From Hyphomicrobiales bacterium (GTDB taxonomy: Bacteria; Pseudomonadota; Alphaproteobacteria; Rhizobiales; Rhizobiaceae): a DNA stretch of 64,000 nucleotides. The stretch lies in contig UCGV01000010.1 of NCBI GenBank assembly GCA_900471925.1, forward strand, positions 325,257-389,256. The letters are read 5' to 3'. Of this stretch, positions 51,067-60,465 are shown one piece after another. The notes under the pieces were generated by a model. The model was not told the origin of the DNA. It worked only from the letters and a program-made list of their open reading frames with translations, and ran no database searches. Position numbers and translations under genes: made by a program. Every line of letters begins with the position of its first letter. Position 1 is the stretch's first letter.

Positions 51067-51495
51067 GTGGACGATCTCGACAATGAGCTTCTAAGCGCGC
51101 TCAGGCATAATGCGCGAATCTCTGTTTCCACGCTTGCTGCTATGACCGGCGCCTCGCGAGCGACGGTGACCGCGCGTATCGACCGCCTGGTCGAAAACGG
51201 CACGATCGCCGGCTTCACCATTCGCACCGGTCACGAGACACGCTCGGCAGGTGTCCGGGCGATCGTGATGATCGAGGTGCATGGCAAGCTCGCCGACAAG
51301 GTTGCCACCCAGCTTCGTGGCTTGCCGCAGGTGAGGGCTTTGCACAGCACCAACGGAAAATGGGATTTCGTTGCCGAACTGGAAGACCGCGACCTCGTTT
51401 CCTTCGACGAGACGCTGCGCCGCATACGCCTTGTCGACGGCATCAACACCACCGAGACGAATATCCTGCTGAAGACCAGCAAGACGAGTTTCTAG
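51067..51495 (+). CDS. Lrp/AsnC family transcriptional regulator
   Basis: The 142-residue regulator has an N-terminal helix-turn-helix (DNELLSALRHNARISVSTLAAMTGASRATVTARIDRL) and a C-terminal RAM domain (VRAIVMIEVHGKL). It starts at a GTG, MDDLDNELL, with a weak ribosome binding site. Divergence from rocF suggests that it activates arginine catabolism in response to arginine or ornithine, as rhizobial and agrobacterial relatives do; that is inference here. Confidence 0.88.
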   Translation: MDDLDNELLSALRHNARISVSTLAAMTGASRATVTARIDRLVENGTIAGFTIRTGHETRSAGVRAIVMIEVHGKLADKVATQLRGLPQVRALHSTNGKWDFVAELEDRDLVSFDETLRRIRLVDGINTTETNILLKTSKTSF

Positions 51496-51522
51496 GCTGG
51501 CGTCAATCGTTCAGTAAGGCGG

Positions 51523-54500
51523 TCAATATTCGTGTTCGTAGACGATGCCCGCTTCACCTGAGCCGTTGCCACCAGCTGCACCGCGCAGCTTCACACCGCG
51601 GCCGACATCGAGATTGATGATCGCCTTGGCGCCGGCTTCTCCGCCCTGTTGCAGCTCGAAATAGGTTCGTTCGTTGAGATAGCGGCCGACGCTGACGCTG
51701 GTCTGGCCCTTCGCGTCGGTGCTGATATCGAGATCGTCGACGCCGAGCTGGTTGCGCAGGCCTTCGAAGAGCGAGGTCGAGCGATTGCCGGCAAGCTGAC
51801 TGACGGCATCGGCAAGCTGAGCGATCTGTACCGGCGACAGGCGTGACATCGACTGGCCGAAGATCAGCTGTGCCAGCACTTCATCCTGTGGCAGCGCCGG
51901 CGAAGAGGAAAAGGTGATGGCGGGATCGGTCGCAAGGCCGGCAACATCCACTGTCAGTGTCGTGCTTCCCGAGGAAGACGTTGCTTCCATGTCGAGGGCA
52001 GGCGTCAGGTCACCGGCGAAGGTGATGCGGCTGCGGTCGGAGAAATCCAGGCGCCGGTTCAGGATCGTCAGACGGCCCCGGCGCATGGTGAAGGCGCCCG
52101 TAACTTCCGGAGCTGCGGCCGAGCCGCGGATCGTGATGTTGCCGCCCACTTCCGCATCGATGCCGCGGCCGCGTATGAAAATCTGCGAGGGTGCGTCGAG
52201 CTGGATATTCAACATGATGGTCGAAGACTTTTCCCGCGGCTGCTGTTGCGCATTGTCCCTGAGCTGCGCGAGCACGGCGGGCGGGGCGTGGATATGGCGG
52301 ATGTCGATTTCACGCAGCGAGGTCGGCAGCCTCTCCGGTACTGTTATCGAGGCCTTGTCGATGTGCAGCTTGCCGTCCAGCATCGGATTGGAGAGCAGCG
52401 GACCCTTGAGGCCGAGCGCGCCATCCACAGTTGCGACAACCAGCGTGCCGTCGACATAGACCGCGCGGTCCAGGCGAATGGAGAGATCGGCGGGGAAGTT
52501 GCCGCTGATGCCGACCGAGCCGCTGGCTGAAATCGTGCCGCCGCTTGCCAGCCGGCTGTTCAGCCGGGAAATGACCGCCTGCTGACCATTGAAGGTGATT
52601 GTCGCGCCAAGGCCCTCGAGCGCGAGGTTGCGGCGCACATCGATCAGTTTGGCGCCATCGGTTGTCACGGTTCCGTTGATAACGGGAGCGGCCGTCGTGC
52701 CGGTAACCTCGAGGTTCACGTTGGCGACGCCTTCGGCAACCAGCCCTTGTTGAGCGAGCTGCGCACCGAGAACGGCAAAGGGAAGGCTGCCGTTGAAGCG
52801 CATCGACATGGCGCGATTGCCCGTCAGGGCGAGATTGCCGCCGCCCTTCAGCGACAGTCCGCCATCGCCTGAAAGGCTGGTATCGACCATCAGCCTGCTG
52901 TCGGCGAGCTTGCCGTTGGCACCGATGGTGAGGGGCGCAAGACCGGCGCTCCTGGTCTGGCTTGTTTCGGCATTTTTCCAGTCGACCTTGAAATCGACTG
53001 CGGGAAGAGGGAGCGCTCCCGAGGCCGTAGCGGTCGCTGAAATCGCACCGGCTGCCCCGAGATTTGGGACAAAACCATTGGCAACAGCTGCCGGAAGATT
53101 GGTGACATCGGCCTTGACGTTGACGCCCTTGATCGTCGTGCCGGCGATTGCGAGATTGCCTGTAGCCTTCAGGGAGACGCCACCGTTGCCATTGAGATTG
53201 GCGTCGAAGTCCAGGCGATCCTTGCTGAGCTTGCCCGAGGCGGCGAGTGCGAGGCCGGAGAGACCGGCGGTTCTGGTGTGTTTCGTTCCGGCATTTTTCC
53301 AGTCGATCTTGAAATCGCCGGAGGGCGCTGCGAGAGAGCCGGTGGCAGTTGCCGTTGCCGTTATCGTGCCTTCGGCCCCGAGATCCTGGACGAAGCCGTT
53401 GGCGACGGCCGCCGGCAGATTGGCAATATCCGCCTTGGCATTGATGCCCTGGATCGTGGTGCCGGTCAGCGCCAGATTGCCGGTTGCTTTCAGTGAGACA
53501 CCGCCCTTGCCGTTCAGGTTGGTGTCGAAATCCAGTCGGCTGCTCGTATATTTTCCAGTGGCTCCGATCGTGAGACCCGAAAGACCTGCTGTCTTGGTCT
53601 GGCTCGTTGCGGCATTTGCCCATGAGAGCTTGAAATCGACCACCGGCTCCGTCGGCGTACCCGAGGTGACGGCAGTGCCGGAGATCGTGCCCTCGGCGCC
53701 GAGACCGGGGACGAAGCCGTTGGCGAGATTGGCCGGCAGGCCGGCAATATCGGCATTGACGGCGAGATCGCGCACGGCGGCACCGTCGATCGTCACCCCG
53801 CCATTTGCCTTCAGCAATGCGCCATTGCCGCTGCCGAGATTGGCATCGAAATCGACCCTGTTATTCTCATATTTGCCGGTCGCCTTTGCGGAGAGACCGG
53901 TGAGGCCATTACTCTTAGTCTGCCGTGTCGCGGCATTGGCCCAGGCGAGATCGAAGGTGACTGCCGGTGTCGGCAACGAACCGGAGGCGGATGCCTTTCC
54001 GGAAATCGTGCCTTCCGCGCCGAGATCGGGAACGAAGCCGTTGGCAAGGCCAGCCGGCAGGTTGGCGAGGTCGGCGTCGACCGTTAGATTGCGGACGGTG
54101 GCTCCGGCAAGCTCGATATTGCCCTTCGTCTTCAGCGACAGGGCTTTCGGTCCGGTGAGGTTTGCATCGAAATCGAGCTTCTGATCGGCAAAATGGCCTG
54201 TCGCCGCAAGATCCAGTCCTGTCAGGCCGGCGGTCTTTATCTGCCGCGTCGTGGCGTCCTGCCAGGCCAGTTTGAAATCCGCAGCCGGTGCTGCGAGCGT
54301 GCCGGATGCGGATGCGGTGCCGGAGATCATTCCCGAGGCGTCGAGATCCTTCACGAAACCGTTGGCAATACCGGCCGGAATATTCGCCAGTTCGGCATCG
54401 ACCTTTATGTCGCCGATCGCCGTTCCGGTAACAGCGACATTGCCGAGCGCTTTCAACGACATTCCGCCCTTGCCGGCGAGCACTGTGTCGAAATCGAGCT

Positions 54501-57500
54501 TGTTATCGGCAAACCTGCCGGATGCGCTGAGCGAAAGGCCGGCAAGTCCGGCGCTCTTCGTCTGGCTCGTTGCGGCGTTTTTCCAGTTGAGCTTGAAATC
54601 GGTCGCCGGTGCAGCCGGCGTACCCGTTGCCTTGACCGTTCCGGATATCATGCCTTCGGCGGCAAGATCGGGAACAAAGCCATTGGCGATCTTGGCGGGC
54701 ACGTTGACGATATCGCCGTTGATATTGAGGAGCGGTCTGTTCAGGTCCACAAGGCCGACTTCGCCCGCCGCCTTGAGTGAGAGGCCGTCGGGACCGATGA
54801 TGCCACCGTTAAAGTTCAGGTTGTTGTCGGCGAAGGTGCCCGAGGTCGAGATGCCGAGCGGTGCGATGCCGGCGCCCTTGGTCTGGCTGGTCGCCGCATC
54901 CTTCCAGTCGAGTTTGAAATTCACGGTGGGCGCGGCCGGTGTGCCGGTCACGTTGACCGTTCCGGAGATGGTGCCCCCGGCCGAGAGGTTCGGTACAAAG
55001 GTATTGGCAAGGCTTGCCGGGAGATCGGTGATGACGGCATCGAGCTTCAGCGCTTCTCCGGCCGATCCGGTGACAGAAACCGAGCCGCTACCGGTCTTGA
55101 CCGTCAGGCCATTCAGCGTTGCGACACCCCTTGTGACGTTGACCTGTGCGGGGGATGCCAGCTCGACCGGGATATTGCGCGGCTTTGCCGAGAAGCGGTC
55201 GAGGCTGAGATCAATCATGCCGCCGGCTGATTGTACATTGCCGGCAGCCTGCAGCGGATTGCCGTCATATCCCGCATCCAACTTGAAATCGGTACGGGTC
55301 TGCTCCTGGATGAAATCGAGGGCGATGCTGCTCAGCTTGTTGGTTCCGACGGCAAATTCATCGGCGCGGACGGTGCCGTTGGCGGCAAAGGCCATGAGAT
55401 CGCTGACGGTCATGTCCACCGCCGGATTGATGATATTGAGCGTATCCTGGCGGATACCGCTGCCGTTTGCCGTGACCTTGAGCGCGATCCTGCCGTCATT
55501 GCCGCTGATATCGACGGAACCCTTGAGATCGCCCTCGGCCTTCTGGCCGCCAAGCGCCGCAAGCAGGCTGATGTCGGGGAAATCAAAGGTCAGTGCGCCT
55601 GCCGGCGTCATGCCGGGGGACAGGGTGAGGTTGCCGGCCAAGCGGTTGCCGCCCACATCGGCTGTCAGTGCCGGGATGGAGATGGTTCCGTTTTCGGATT
55701 TGACGTCGCCGTTGACGCCGATCGGCTGGCCGTCGATCGTGCCGGTTGCTGCAATCCTGCCTTGAGGGGCAACGGGATCGGTGGTTCCGGTCAGGTCTAT
55801 ATTGAGATCGCCAAGCCGGCGATCGGCCATCTGCAGGCTGGCGGCTTTGATATTGGCCGTGAGTGCAAGGGCGGGAAGGGTGCCATTCGCCTTGATGCTG
55901 TAGTCGGCCTCGCCACTCGTACCCGGCAGGAGCTTGGCGATATCGGGAAGCTTGCCCGCAAGATCGGCCGTCAACGCATCGTCTTCCAGGGCGAGATTGC
56001 CGCTTGCCTCGATGGTCGGCGATTTGATTGCGATGCTCGACAGCGTCACCTTTGAAGGGATCGTGCCGGCAACCTGGGTTTCCAGTTCGATCGGCGCGTC
56101 GAACTTTCCGGCAATAGCCGGCGGCAGGGCGGCGGGCTGGACGGTGAATTTCGCATTGCCGGTCAGCGTGCTGTCGGCGAGGCGATAGGAACCGTTGAGA
56201 TCGGCGCCGATATTGGCGCTTTCGATAGTCGTGCCGTTGAAGCCGATGCCGTTGCGTGAAATCTGCAGCGGGGCGACCAGTGTGATCGGGCCGCGCACCG
56301 CGCGATTGAGATTGGGTTCCGTGAACGTCGCATCGCCGGCAACGACGCGCAGTTGGATATCACCGGCGCCATTGGCGAGATTGAAGGCATCGCTCTTGGC
56401 CGTCAGCTTGGCGTTGCCGATATCGGCCTGCGGCAAGGTGGCGGAATCCAGCGATCCGCTGGCGTTGATACGCACGGCCTGGGCCTGTCCGGTCATCGCC
56501 AGATTGAGGCCGGAGATCATGAAACGCGCCTCGCCCTCGGCAAGCGGCCAGCGGAAATCGACCGGGCCTGATGTGCCGAGCACATTGGCATTCAGGCTGT
56601 TGTTGCCGGCAGGATCGAGCGTGCCGGAGGCGGCGATGACGACGCTTCCGGTCGCGAGATTGCCGGTCTGAATATCGATCTTGCCGTGATCGTCGAAGGT
56701 CGCCGAGAGATCAATATTCGTCTGGCCGGAAAAGAGCGGCCGGAATGCCATCGGGAGCAGCGAGCTCACATCGCCGCCGCCCTTGAGATCCAGATGGTGC
56801 AGTCCATCCGGGGTGATCGCGTGCTTGCCTTCAAGGGCTGCCCGCTGCTGGCCGTCGAGGGCGGCCTGGAGCTTGCCGTTCCAATCGGAAATCGGGCCTT
56901 CGCCATTGAGCGCGATACTGACGGCCGGGCTGCCTGGCAGGCCGAGGAAGCCGGCCAGCAGGCCGCCCTGCGGTTCGGCAAGCTGCGCGTTCAGTCGCAA
57001 CTGGCCATTTGCCGGCGTAAAGGCGACATCGGCGGAGAGTTTCGCATCTGGAACCTGATGACGGTTGACGTTGATGAGCGCCTCGCCGCCATCGCCATCG
57101 GCTTGCAGGCTGCCGGTGGCCGCCAACGAGAAGGCGCGGCCGGTCAAAGGGGCTGCCAGAGAAATATCGGGCAGAGCGATATGGTCGATATCGATCTTCA
57201 GCGGCAGCTTGAATCCGCCAGTTTCCGGCTCTTCCGGTGCTGCCGGTCTGTTCGGCAGCGTCCGCACCGGCTTGCGGCGCACGTCGATGGAGGCGACCGA
57301 GACCTGTTTGGCGTGGAAAGTACCGGTCAGCAGCGCCAGCGGATTCCAGTCGATGGCGATACCGCGCACTTCCGCGAATGTGCCGCGCGTATCCGAGAGT
57401 GTGATCTCGGCTGCGCGCAAGCCGCCGGTGAGCAGGCCCTCGGGCTCGCGCACGGTGATCGTCATGTCACGGTTGGAAAGGGCGGAAGCCACATTCTCGG

Positions 57501-57630
57501 TAATGATGCGCGCACCGAAGGAGGTGAAGCCGAAGATCGCCAGCGCAATGACGGCAAGGACGATCGCCGCGCCCAGGCCATAGCCCAAGAGCCGCACCAT
57601 CCAGTTCATGATTTTCGCCAACATTTGCAT
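51523..57630 (-). CDS. tamB: TamB, translocation and assembly module inner-membrane subunit
   Basis: The protein is about 2035 residues, much longer than enterobacterial TamB (about 1260). An N-terminal membrane anchor (MVRLLGYGLGAAIVLAVIALAIFGF) is followed by an AsmA-like periplasmic region of repeating beta strands and, at the end, a DUF490/TamB domain ending IVYEHEY. Residues 870-1618 consist of seven tandem 107-residue repeats, listed separately. TamB bridges the membranes and is thought to move lipids or help insert outer membrane proteins together with TamA. The ATG at 57630 is one of several close candidates (57624, 57609, 57600). It lies 141 bases after tamA. Confidence 0.9.
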   Translation of the reverse strand: MQMLAKIMNWMVRLLGYGLGAAIVLAVIALAIFGFTSFGARIITENVASALSNRDMTITVREPEGLLTGGLRAAEITLSDTRGTFAEVRGIAIDWNPLALLTGTFHAKQVSVASIDVRRKPVRTLPNRPAAPEEPETGGFKLPLKIDIDHIALPDISLAAPLTGRAFSLAATGSLQADGDGGEALINVNRHQVPDAKLSADVAFTPANGQLRLNAQLAEPQGGLLAGFLGLPGSPAVSIALNGEGPISDWNGKLQAALDGQQRAALEGKHAITPDGLHHLDLKGGGDVSSLLPMAFRPLFSGQTNIDLSATFDDHGKIDIQTGNLATGSVVIAASGTLDPAGNNSLNANVLGTSGPVDFRWPLAEGEARFMISGLNLAMTGQAQAVRINASGSLDSATLPQADIGNAKLTAKSDAFNLANGAGDIQLRVVAGDATFTEPNLNRAVRGPITLVAPLQISRNGIGFNGTTIESANIGADLNGSYRLADSTLTGNAKFTVQPAALPPAIAGKFDAPIELETQVAGTIPSKVTLSSIAIKSPTIEASGNLALEDDALTADLAGKLPDIAKLLPGTSGEADYSIKANGTLPALALTANIKAASLQMADRRLGDLNIDLTGTTDPVAPQGRIAATGTIDGQPIGVNGDVKSENGTISIPALTADVGGNRLAGNLTLSPGMTPAGALTFDFPDISLLAALGGQKAEGDLKGSVDISGNDGRIALKVTANGSGIRQDTLNIINPAVDMTVSDLMAFAANGTVRADEFAVGTNKLSSIALDFIQEQTRTDFKLDAGYDGNPLQAAGNVQSAGGMIDLSLDRFSAKPRNIPVELASPAQVNVTRGVATLNGLTVKTGSGSVSVTGSAGEALKLDAVITDLPASLANTFVPNLSAGGTISGTVNVTGTPAAPTVNFKLDWKDAATSQTKGAGIAPLGISTSGTFADNNLNFNGGIIGPDGLSLKAAGEVGLVDLNRPLLNINGDIVNVPAKIANGFVPDLAAEGMISGTVKATGTPAAPATDFKLNWKNAATSQTKSAGLAGLSLSASGRFADNKLDFDTVLAGKGGMSLKALGNVAVTGTAIGDIKVDAELANIPAGIANGFVKDLDASGMISGTASASGTLAAPAADFKLAWQDATTRQIKTAGLTGLDLAATGHFADQKLDFDANLTGPKALSLKTKGNIELAGATVRNLTVDADLANLPAGLANGFVPDLGAEGTISGKASASGSLPTPAVTFDLAWANAATRQTKSNGLTGLSAKATGKYENNRVDFDANLGSGNGALLKANGGVTIDGAAVRDLAVNADIAGLPANLANGFVPGLGAEGTISGTAVTSGTPTEPVVDFKLSWANAATSQTKTAGLSGLTIGATGKYTSSRLDFDTNLNGKGGVSLKATGNLALTGTTIQGINAKADIANLPAAVANGFVQDLGAEGTITATATATGSLAAPSGDFKIDWKNAGTKHTRTAGLSGLALAASGKLSKDRLDFDANLNGNGGVSLKATGNLAIAGTTIKGVNVKADVTNLPAAVANGFVPNLGAAGAISATATASGALPLPAVDFKVDWKNAETSQTRSAGLAPLTIGANGKLADSRLMVDTSLSGDGGLSLKGGGNLALTGNRAMSMRFNGSLPFAVLGAQLAQQGLVAEGVANVNLEVTGTTAAPVINGTVTTDGAKLIDVRRNLALEGLGATITFNGQQAVISRLNSRLASGGTISASGSVGISGNFPADLSIRLDRAVYVDGTLVVATVDGALGLKGPLLSNPMLDGKLHIDKASITVPERLPTSLREIDIRHIHAPPAVLAQLRDNAQQQPREKSSTIMLNIQLDAPSQIFIRGRGIDAEVGGNITIRGSAAAPEVTGAFTMRRGRLTILNRRLDFSDRSRITFAGDLTPALDMEATSSSGSTTLTVDVAGLATDPAITFSSSPALPQDEVLAQLIFGQSMSRLSPVQIAQLADAVSQLAGNRSTSLFEGLRNQLGVDDLDISTDAKGQTSVSVGRYLNERTYFELQQGGEAGAKAIINLDVGRGVKLRGAAGGNGSGEAGIVYEHEY
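52777..55023 (-). repeat. Seven tandem 321-bp repeats within tamB
   Basis: In translation the segment divides into seven units of exactly 107 residues with no gaps. Units begin at about 55023, 54702, 54381, 54060, 53739, 53418 and 53097 (minus strand). Each opens with a variant of LPA.LANGFVPDLGAEGTISG, has (D)FKL.W.NAATSQTK.AGL in the middle, and closes with KA.GN.ALTGT.I. The units are diverged but clearly homologous, indicating unequal duplication within the beta-groove region. Confidence 0.9.
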
Positions 57631-57771
57631 AAGAGCGGACACTATCCCGTTTTCATGACAGCTCACAGGTCGGAAAACACTGCGAAATCGGCATTTCCGC
57701 TTTTGGTCTGCGCACGGAAATGCGGCATCTTTTCTTCACGCAGTTCCGTGCGCATTCCTGCTGGAATTGCC

Positions 57772-59697
57772 TCAGAACGACTGGCCTATGCCGGCATAAA
57801 TTCCATAATCCGTCCCATCATCGTACTTGTTCAGCGGTACGGCGAAATCAAGCCGCAGGGGGCCAAAAGGCGTTGCATAGCGGATACCGGCGCCCGCACC
57901 TGCCCTGATATCGGAGAAATCGGGCGCAATGCTGTCCGAAACCGAGCCGACATCGAAGAAGGGCACGATACCGATCGTATCGGTGATCTTGATGCGCGCC
58001 TCGAAGGAGCCGGTCACGTAGGAGCGGCCGCCGGTGGCCTCGTCGTTGTCGTTATAAGGCGAGATTTCCTGATAGCCGTAGCCGCGCACGGAACCACCGC
58101 CGCCGGCAAAGAAGCGCTGGGTGGCGGGAATATCCTGAACGCCGTCTCCACCGATCAGCGTGCCGGCTGCGATCTTGCCGGCAAGCACGACGCCGTCTTC
58201 CGCGCCGAGGCCGAGATATCCGGATATCGAGCCCTCGAAAGCCGAATAGACCGTGCCGTTCATGAACTCGTAGCCCGGCTTCGCCGACAGCGTGGCGTGG
58301 TAGCCGCCGGTCGGATTGAACTTGTCGTCGCGGGCGTCACGATCATAGGTGATCGGCAGCGTGAAGGTCAGGTAATTGTTGTTGCCGAAGGCGTCGTCGT
58401 CGTTCTCGAAGCTCACTTCCGTGGCTGCGGAGATGGTGTCCTGATCCGTCAGTTCATAGGAGAGGCCGAGCGAGGCAGTGATGAGCTTGGCATTATAGGC
58501 ATCCGGATTTTCAGTCTTGGCGACGATACCGGCCTTCAGCGTGGCTGATGGATAGAGGAAACCCGGCTTGGTGAAGAGGATGCCTGCGGAATAGTCGAGG
58601 TTGCCGAAATCGGAGGCTTCGCCGAGGCGTGAGACGGCGCCTTCGATGCGCAGCGATTCCGCTTCTCCGAACAGATTGCGATGGCCCCAGTAGCCGTTGA
58701 TACCGAAACCGTCGATTGTCGAATATTGCGCGCCGATGCCGAGATAGCGCCGCTTGGCTTCGGAGACCTCGATCGACATCGGCAGGGTGCCGTCTTTCGC
58801 CAGCGCGTCGCTCTCATGGATCGTCACGCTGGAAAAGACACCGAGCGCGCGCAACCGCTCGCCGGCCTTGCGCAGCGCTTCCGGCGAATAGGCCTCGCCC
58901 TTCTCAAGACGCGAATAGCGCTGGATGAATTCCGGCTTGACCATTTTTTCGCCGGTGACGCCGACATCGCCGATCGGGGCGACGGGGCCACCTTCCGCCG
59001 CTAGGACGATATCGACCGTATCCGTCTTGTGATCGGCAGTGACGCGCCGTTCGGTCAGCTTGGCGAAGGGGCGGCCCTCGCTCTTCAGCTGATCGACGAT
59101 CGTATCGCCGGCCTTGATGATGGCGAGCGAGCCTGCCTGCTGGCCGGGCGCAAGGTCATAGTCGGCGGGATTGCGGTGGGCGGCATCGCCGCCGAACTGT
59201 ACTTCGTTGACGGTGAAAACCGGACCAGGCGCCACGTCCACCTTGACCGCGATCGGCTTGGAGCGGTCGAAACTCGGGTTCGGCGGCAGGTCGTCTATGT
59301 TACGGCCGTCGATGGTGATCGTCACGACGCCACCATAACGGGCTTTTTCGTAGAGGGTCGCAAGCAGTCTGTCCCGATCGTCGCGGGCCTTGACGACGAC
59401 GCCGAGGTCACCGGAGACCGGTCTGCTCTTGTCGCCGACCAGTCGGGAACTGTTCTCCAGTGCTTCCTTGAGGTCGCTATCGGCGCTGCCTGTCTCCAGG
59501 TCGATATCGTAACGCACAGGGTCGGGAACCTGCAGGTTCTCGTCCTCGTCCTTGCCGAAGATGGTGATGCCGAAAAGCTTGAATGCGTAAGCGTTGCCCA
59601 CAAGGACTGGCGAAAATGCAGCCGTAGCTGCAATCACCACCAAGGCGCCTGCTCGATACGCAATACCCGTTCTCAGGCCTGTCCCTCTAATCCGCAT
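57772..59697 (-). CDS. tamA: TamA, outer-membrane Omp85-family subunit
   Basis: The 641-residue protein has an N-terminal signal sequence (GALVVIAATAAFSPVLVGNAYA), then POTRA-like periplasmic domains (about residues 50-280) and a C-terminal 16-strand barrel. The barrel has the Omp85 motif GGGGSVRGYGYQEISP and ends in GIYAGIGQSF, with the C-terminal aromatic residue. It partners with TamB, encoded downstream on the same strand. The ATG at 59697 is preferred; an upstream TTG at 59763 has no ribosome binding site. Confidence 0.92.
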   Translation of the reverse strand: MRIRGTGLRTGIAYRAGALVVIAATAAFSPVLVGNAYAFKLFGITIFGKDEDENLQVPDPVRYDIDLETGSADSDLKEALENSSRLVGDKSRPVSGDLGVVVKARDDRDRLLATLYEKARYGGVVTITIDGRNIDDLPPNPSFDRSKPIAVKVDVAPGPVFTVNEVQFGGDAAHRNPADYDLAPGQQAGSLAIIKAGDTIVDQLKSEGRPFAKLTERRVTADHKTDTVDIVLAAEGGPVAPIGDVGVTGEKMVKPEFIQRYSRLEKGEAYSPEALRKAGERLRALGVFSSVTIHESDALAKDGTLPMSIEVSEAKRRYLGIGAQYSTIDGFGINGYWGHRNLFGEAESLRIEGAVSRLGEASDFGNLDYSAGILFTKPGFLYPSATLKAGIVAKTENPDAYNAKLITASLGLSYELTDQDTISAATEVSFENDDDAFGNNNYLTFTLPITYDRDARDDKFNPTGGYHATLSAKPGYEFMNGTVYSAFEGSISGYLGLGAEDGVVLAGKIAAGTLIGGDGVQDIPATQRFFAGGGGSVRGYGYQEISPYNDNDEATGGRSYVTGSFEARIKITDTIGIVPFFDVGSVSDSIAPDFSDIRAGAGAGIRYATPFGPLRLDFAVPLNKYDDGTDYGIYAGIGQSF

Positions 59698-59818
59698 CCG
59701 CCGCTTTTGGGTTACATTAAAATCAAGCTCAGCGTCCCCAGCCGCTGACGAGCTTAGCGGCAAAATCCCGCCACGTGTACCAATTTAAATTGCTGGCGCA
59801 CTAATTTAGCACAAAAAA

Positions 59819-59840
59819 ATCCCGGACGACGGTCCGGGAT
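59819..59840. terminator. Terminator between the lipoprotein gene and tamA
   Basis: ATCCCGGAC and GTCCGGGAT form a 9-bp stem with a 4-base centre, with A/T runs on both sides. It ends the minus-strand lipoprotein transcript about 30 bases after its stop; TTTTTTT follows on the minus strand. Confidence 0.88.
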
Positions 59841-59869
59841 TTTCATTTTTCCCATTCTGATTGCAGATC

Positions 59870-60124
59870 TCAGCGGCAATCATCGATGTAACGGCGGCCA
59901 TATTGGTCGCGGTAGTAGCACTGACCGGGCTGTTCCGCGACCCTGCCGATCAGCGCGCCCGAAACGCCGCCGATCGCTGCGCCGACGGCTGCACCGCGCA
60001 CATTGCCGGTGACCACACCGCCAATGACAGCACCTGATGCCGCGCCGATGCCGGCGCCCTGCTGTGTGGGTGTACAGCTTGCGATCGAAAGGCCGATCAA
60101 TGCGAGTACGAGGGCTTTCTTCAT
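59870..60124 (-). CDS. Small glycine-zipper lipoprotein
   Basis: The 84-residue protein has a lipobox SIASC after a short signal peptide. Glycine-zipper repeats follow (GAGIGAASGAVIGGVVTG, AAVGAAIGGVSGALIG), then a short C-terminal tail with two cysteines. Glycine-zipper proteins insert into membranes and can influence outer-membrane integrity. Omp16/SlyB-like small lipoproteins are possible relatives. It has its own terminator and stands alone before tamA. Confidence 0.8.
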   Translation of the reverse strand: MKKALVLALIGLSIASCTPTQQGAGIGAASGAVIGGVVTGNVRGAAVGAAIGGVSGALIGRVAEQPGQCYYRDQYGRRYIDDCR

Positions 60125-60465
60125 CTTCTCTCCGAGGTTTCTGGCGCCCCAGCGGGCGAATGTCGTCCCTACCTGTTTTTTGTCAGGCTAGCCCGGAAAC
60201 TATGTCGCAAGAAGGGCTTGTCTACCATTTTGCATGTTTTTTTCGTAAGGTTCGGCTTTCTCGTGGGTTGCGTAAGTTACTCGTCTTGAGCGTTTTTTCG
60301 CAGAATTGACGTCGATCAATTTATCCTTCTGGAGATCGCGTATTTTTTATCTGGAATCATTCAAAAATCGACGCCTTTTGCCGCAGTTGATGGTAAAGCA
60401 GGCCCCAAGGGTTGACGTGCGGTTGTCGTCTTAGCAAGAAACAGCCGTACGAACTGGAGCATAAG
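60125..60465. other. Divergent promoter region of the lipoprotein and hemA
   Basis: About 340 bases with a strongly A+T-rich stretch at 60170-60370. It contains the FNR/FixK-type box listed separately and must carry the promoters of both flanking genes. No ORF is supported. Confidence 0.55.
60306..60319. promoter_or_regulatory. Anaerobox (FNR/FixK/FnrN-type site) upstream of hemA
   Basis: TTGAC-GTCG-ATCAA differs from the consensus TTGAT-N4-ATCAA at one position. It lies 146 bases before the hemA ATG, in the A+T-rich part of the gap. FixK/FnrN control of hemA is known in rhizobia, which supports a functional site. Confidence 0.65.

Noticed and set aside
56686..58548. 620-codon plus-strand frame spanning the tamA-tamB junction
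   Set aside because: It is antisense to two clear genes, has no ribosome binding site or family features, and runs across their intergenic gap only by chance.
60352..60364. Possible Irr iron-control element (TGGAATCATTCAA) upstream of hemA
   Set aside because: It matches the ICE pattern only partly (GAA-N3-TTC core without the flanking TA pairs), so it was not listed as a site.
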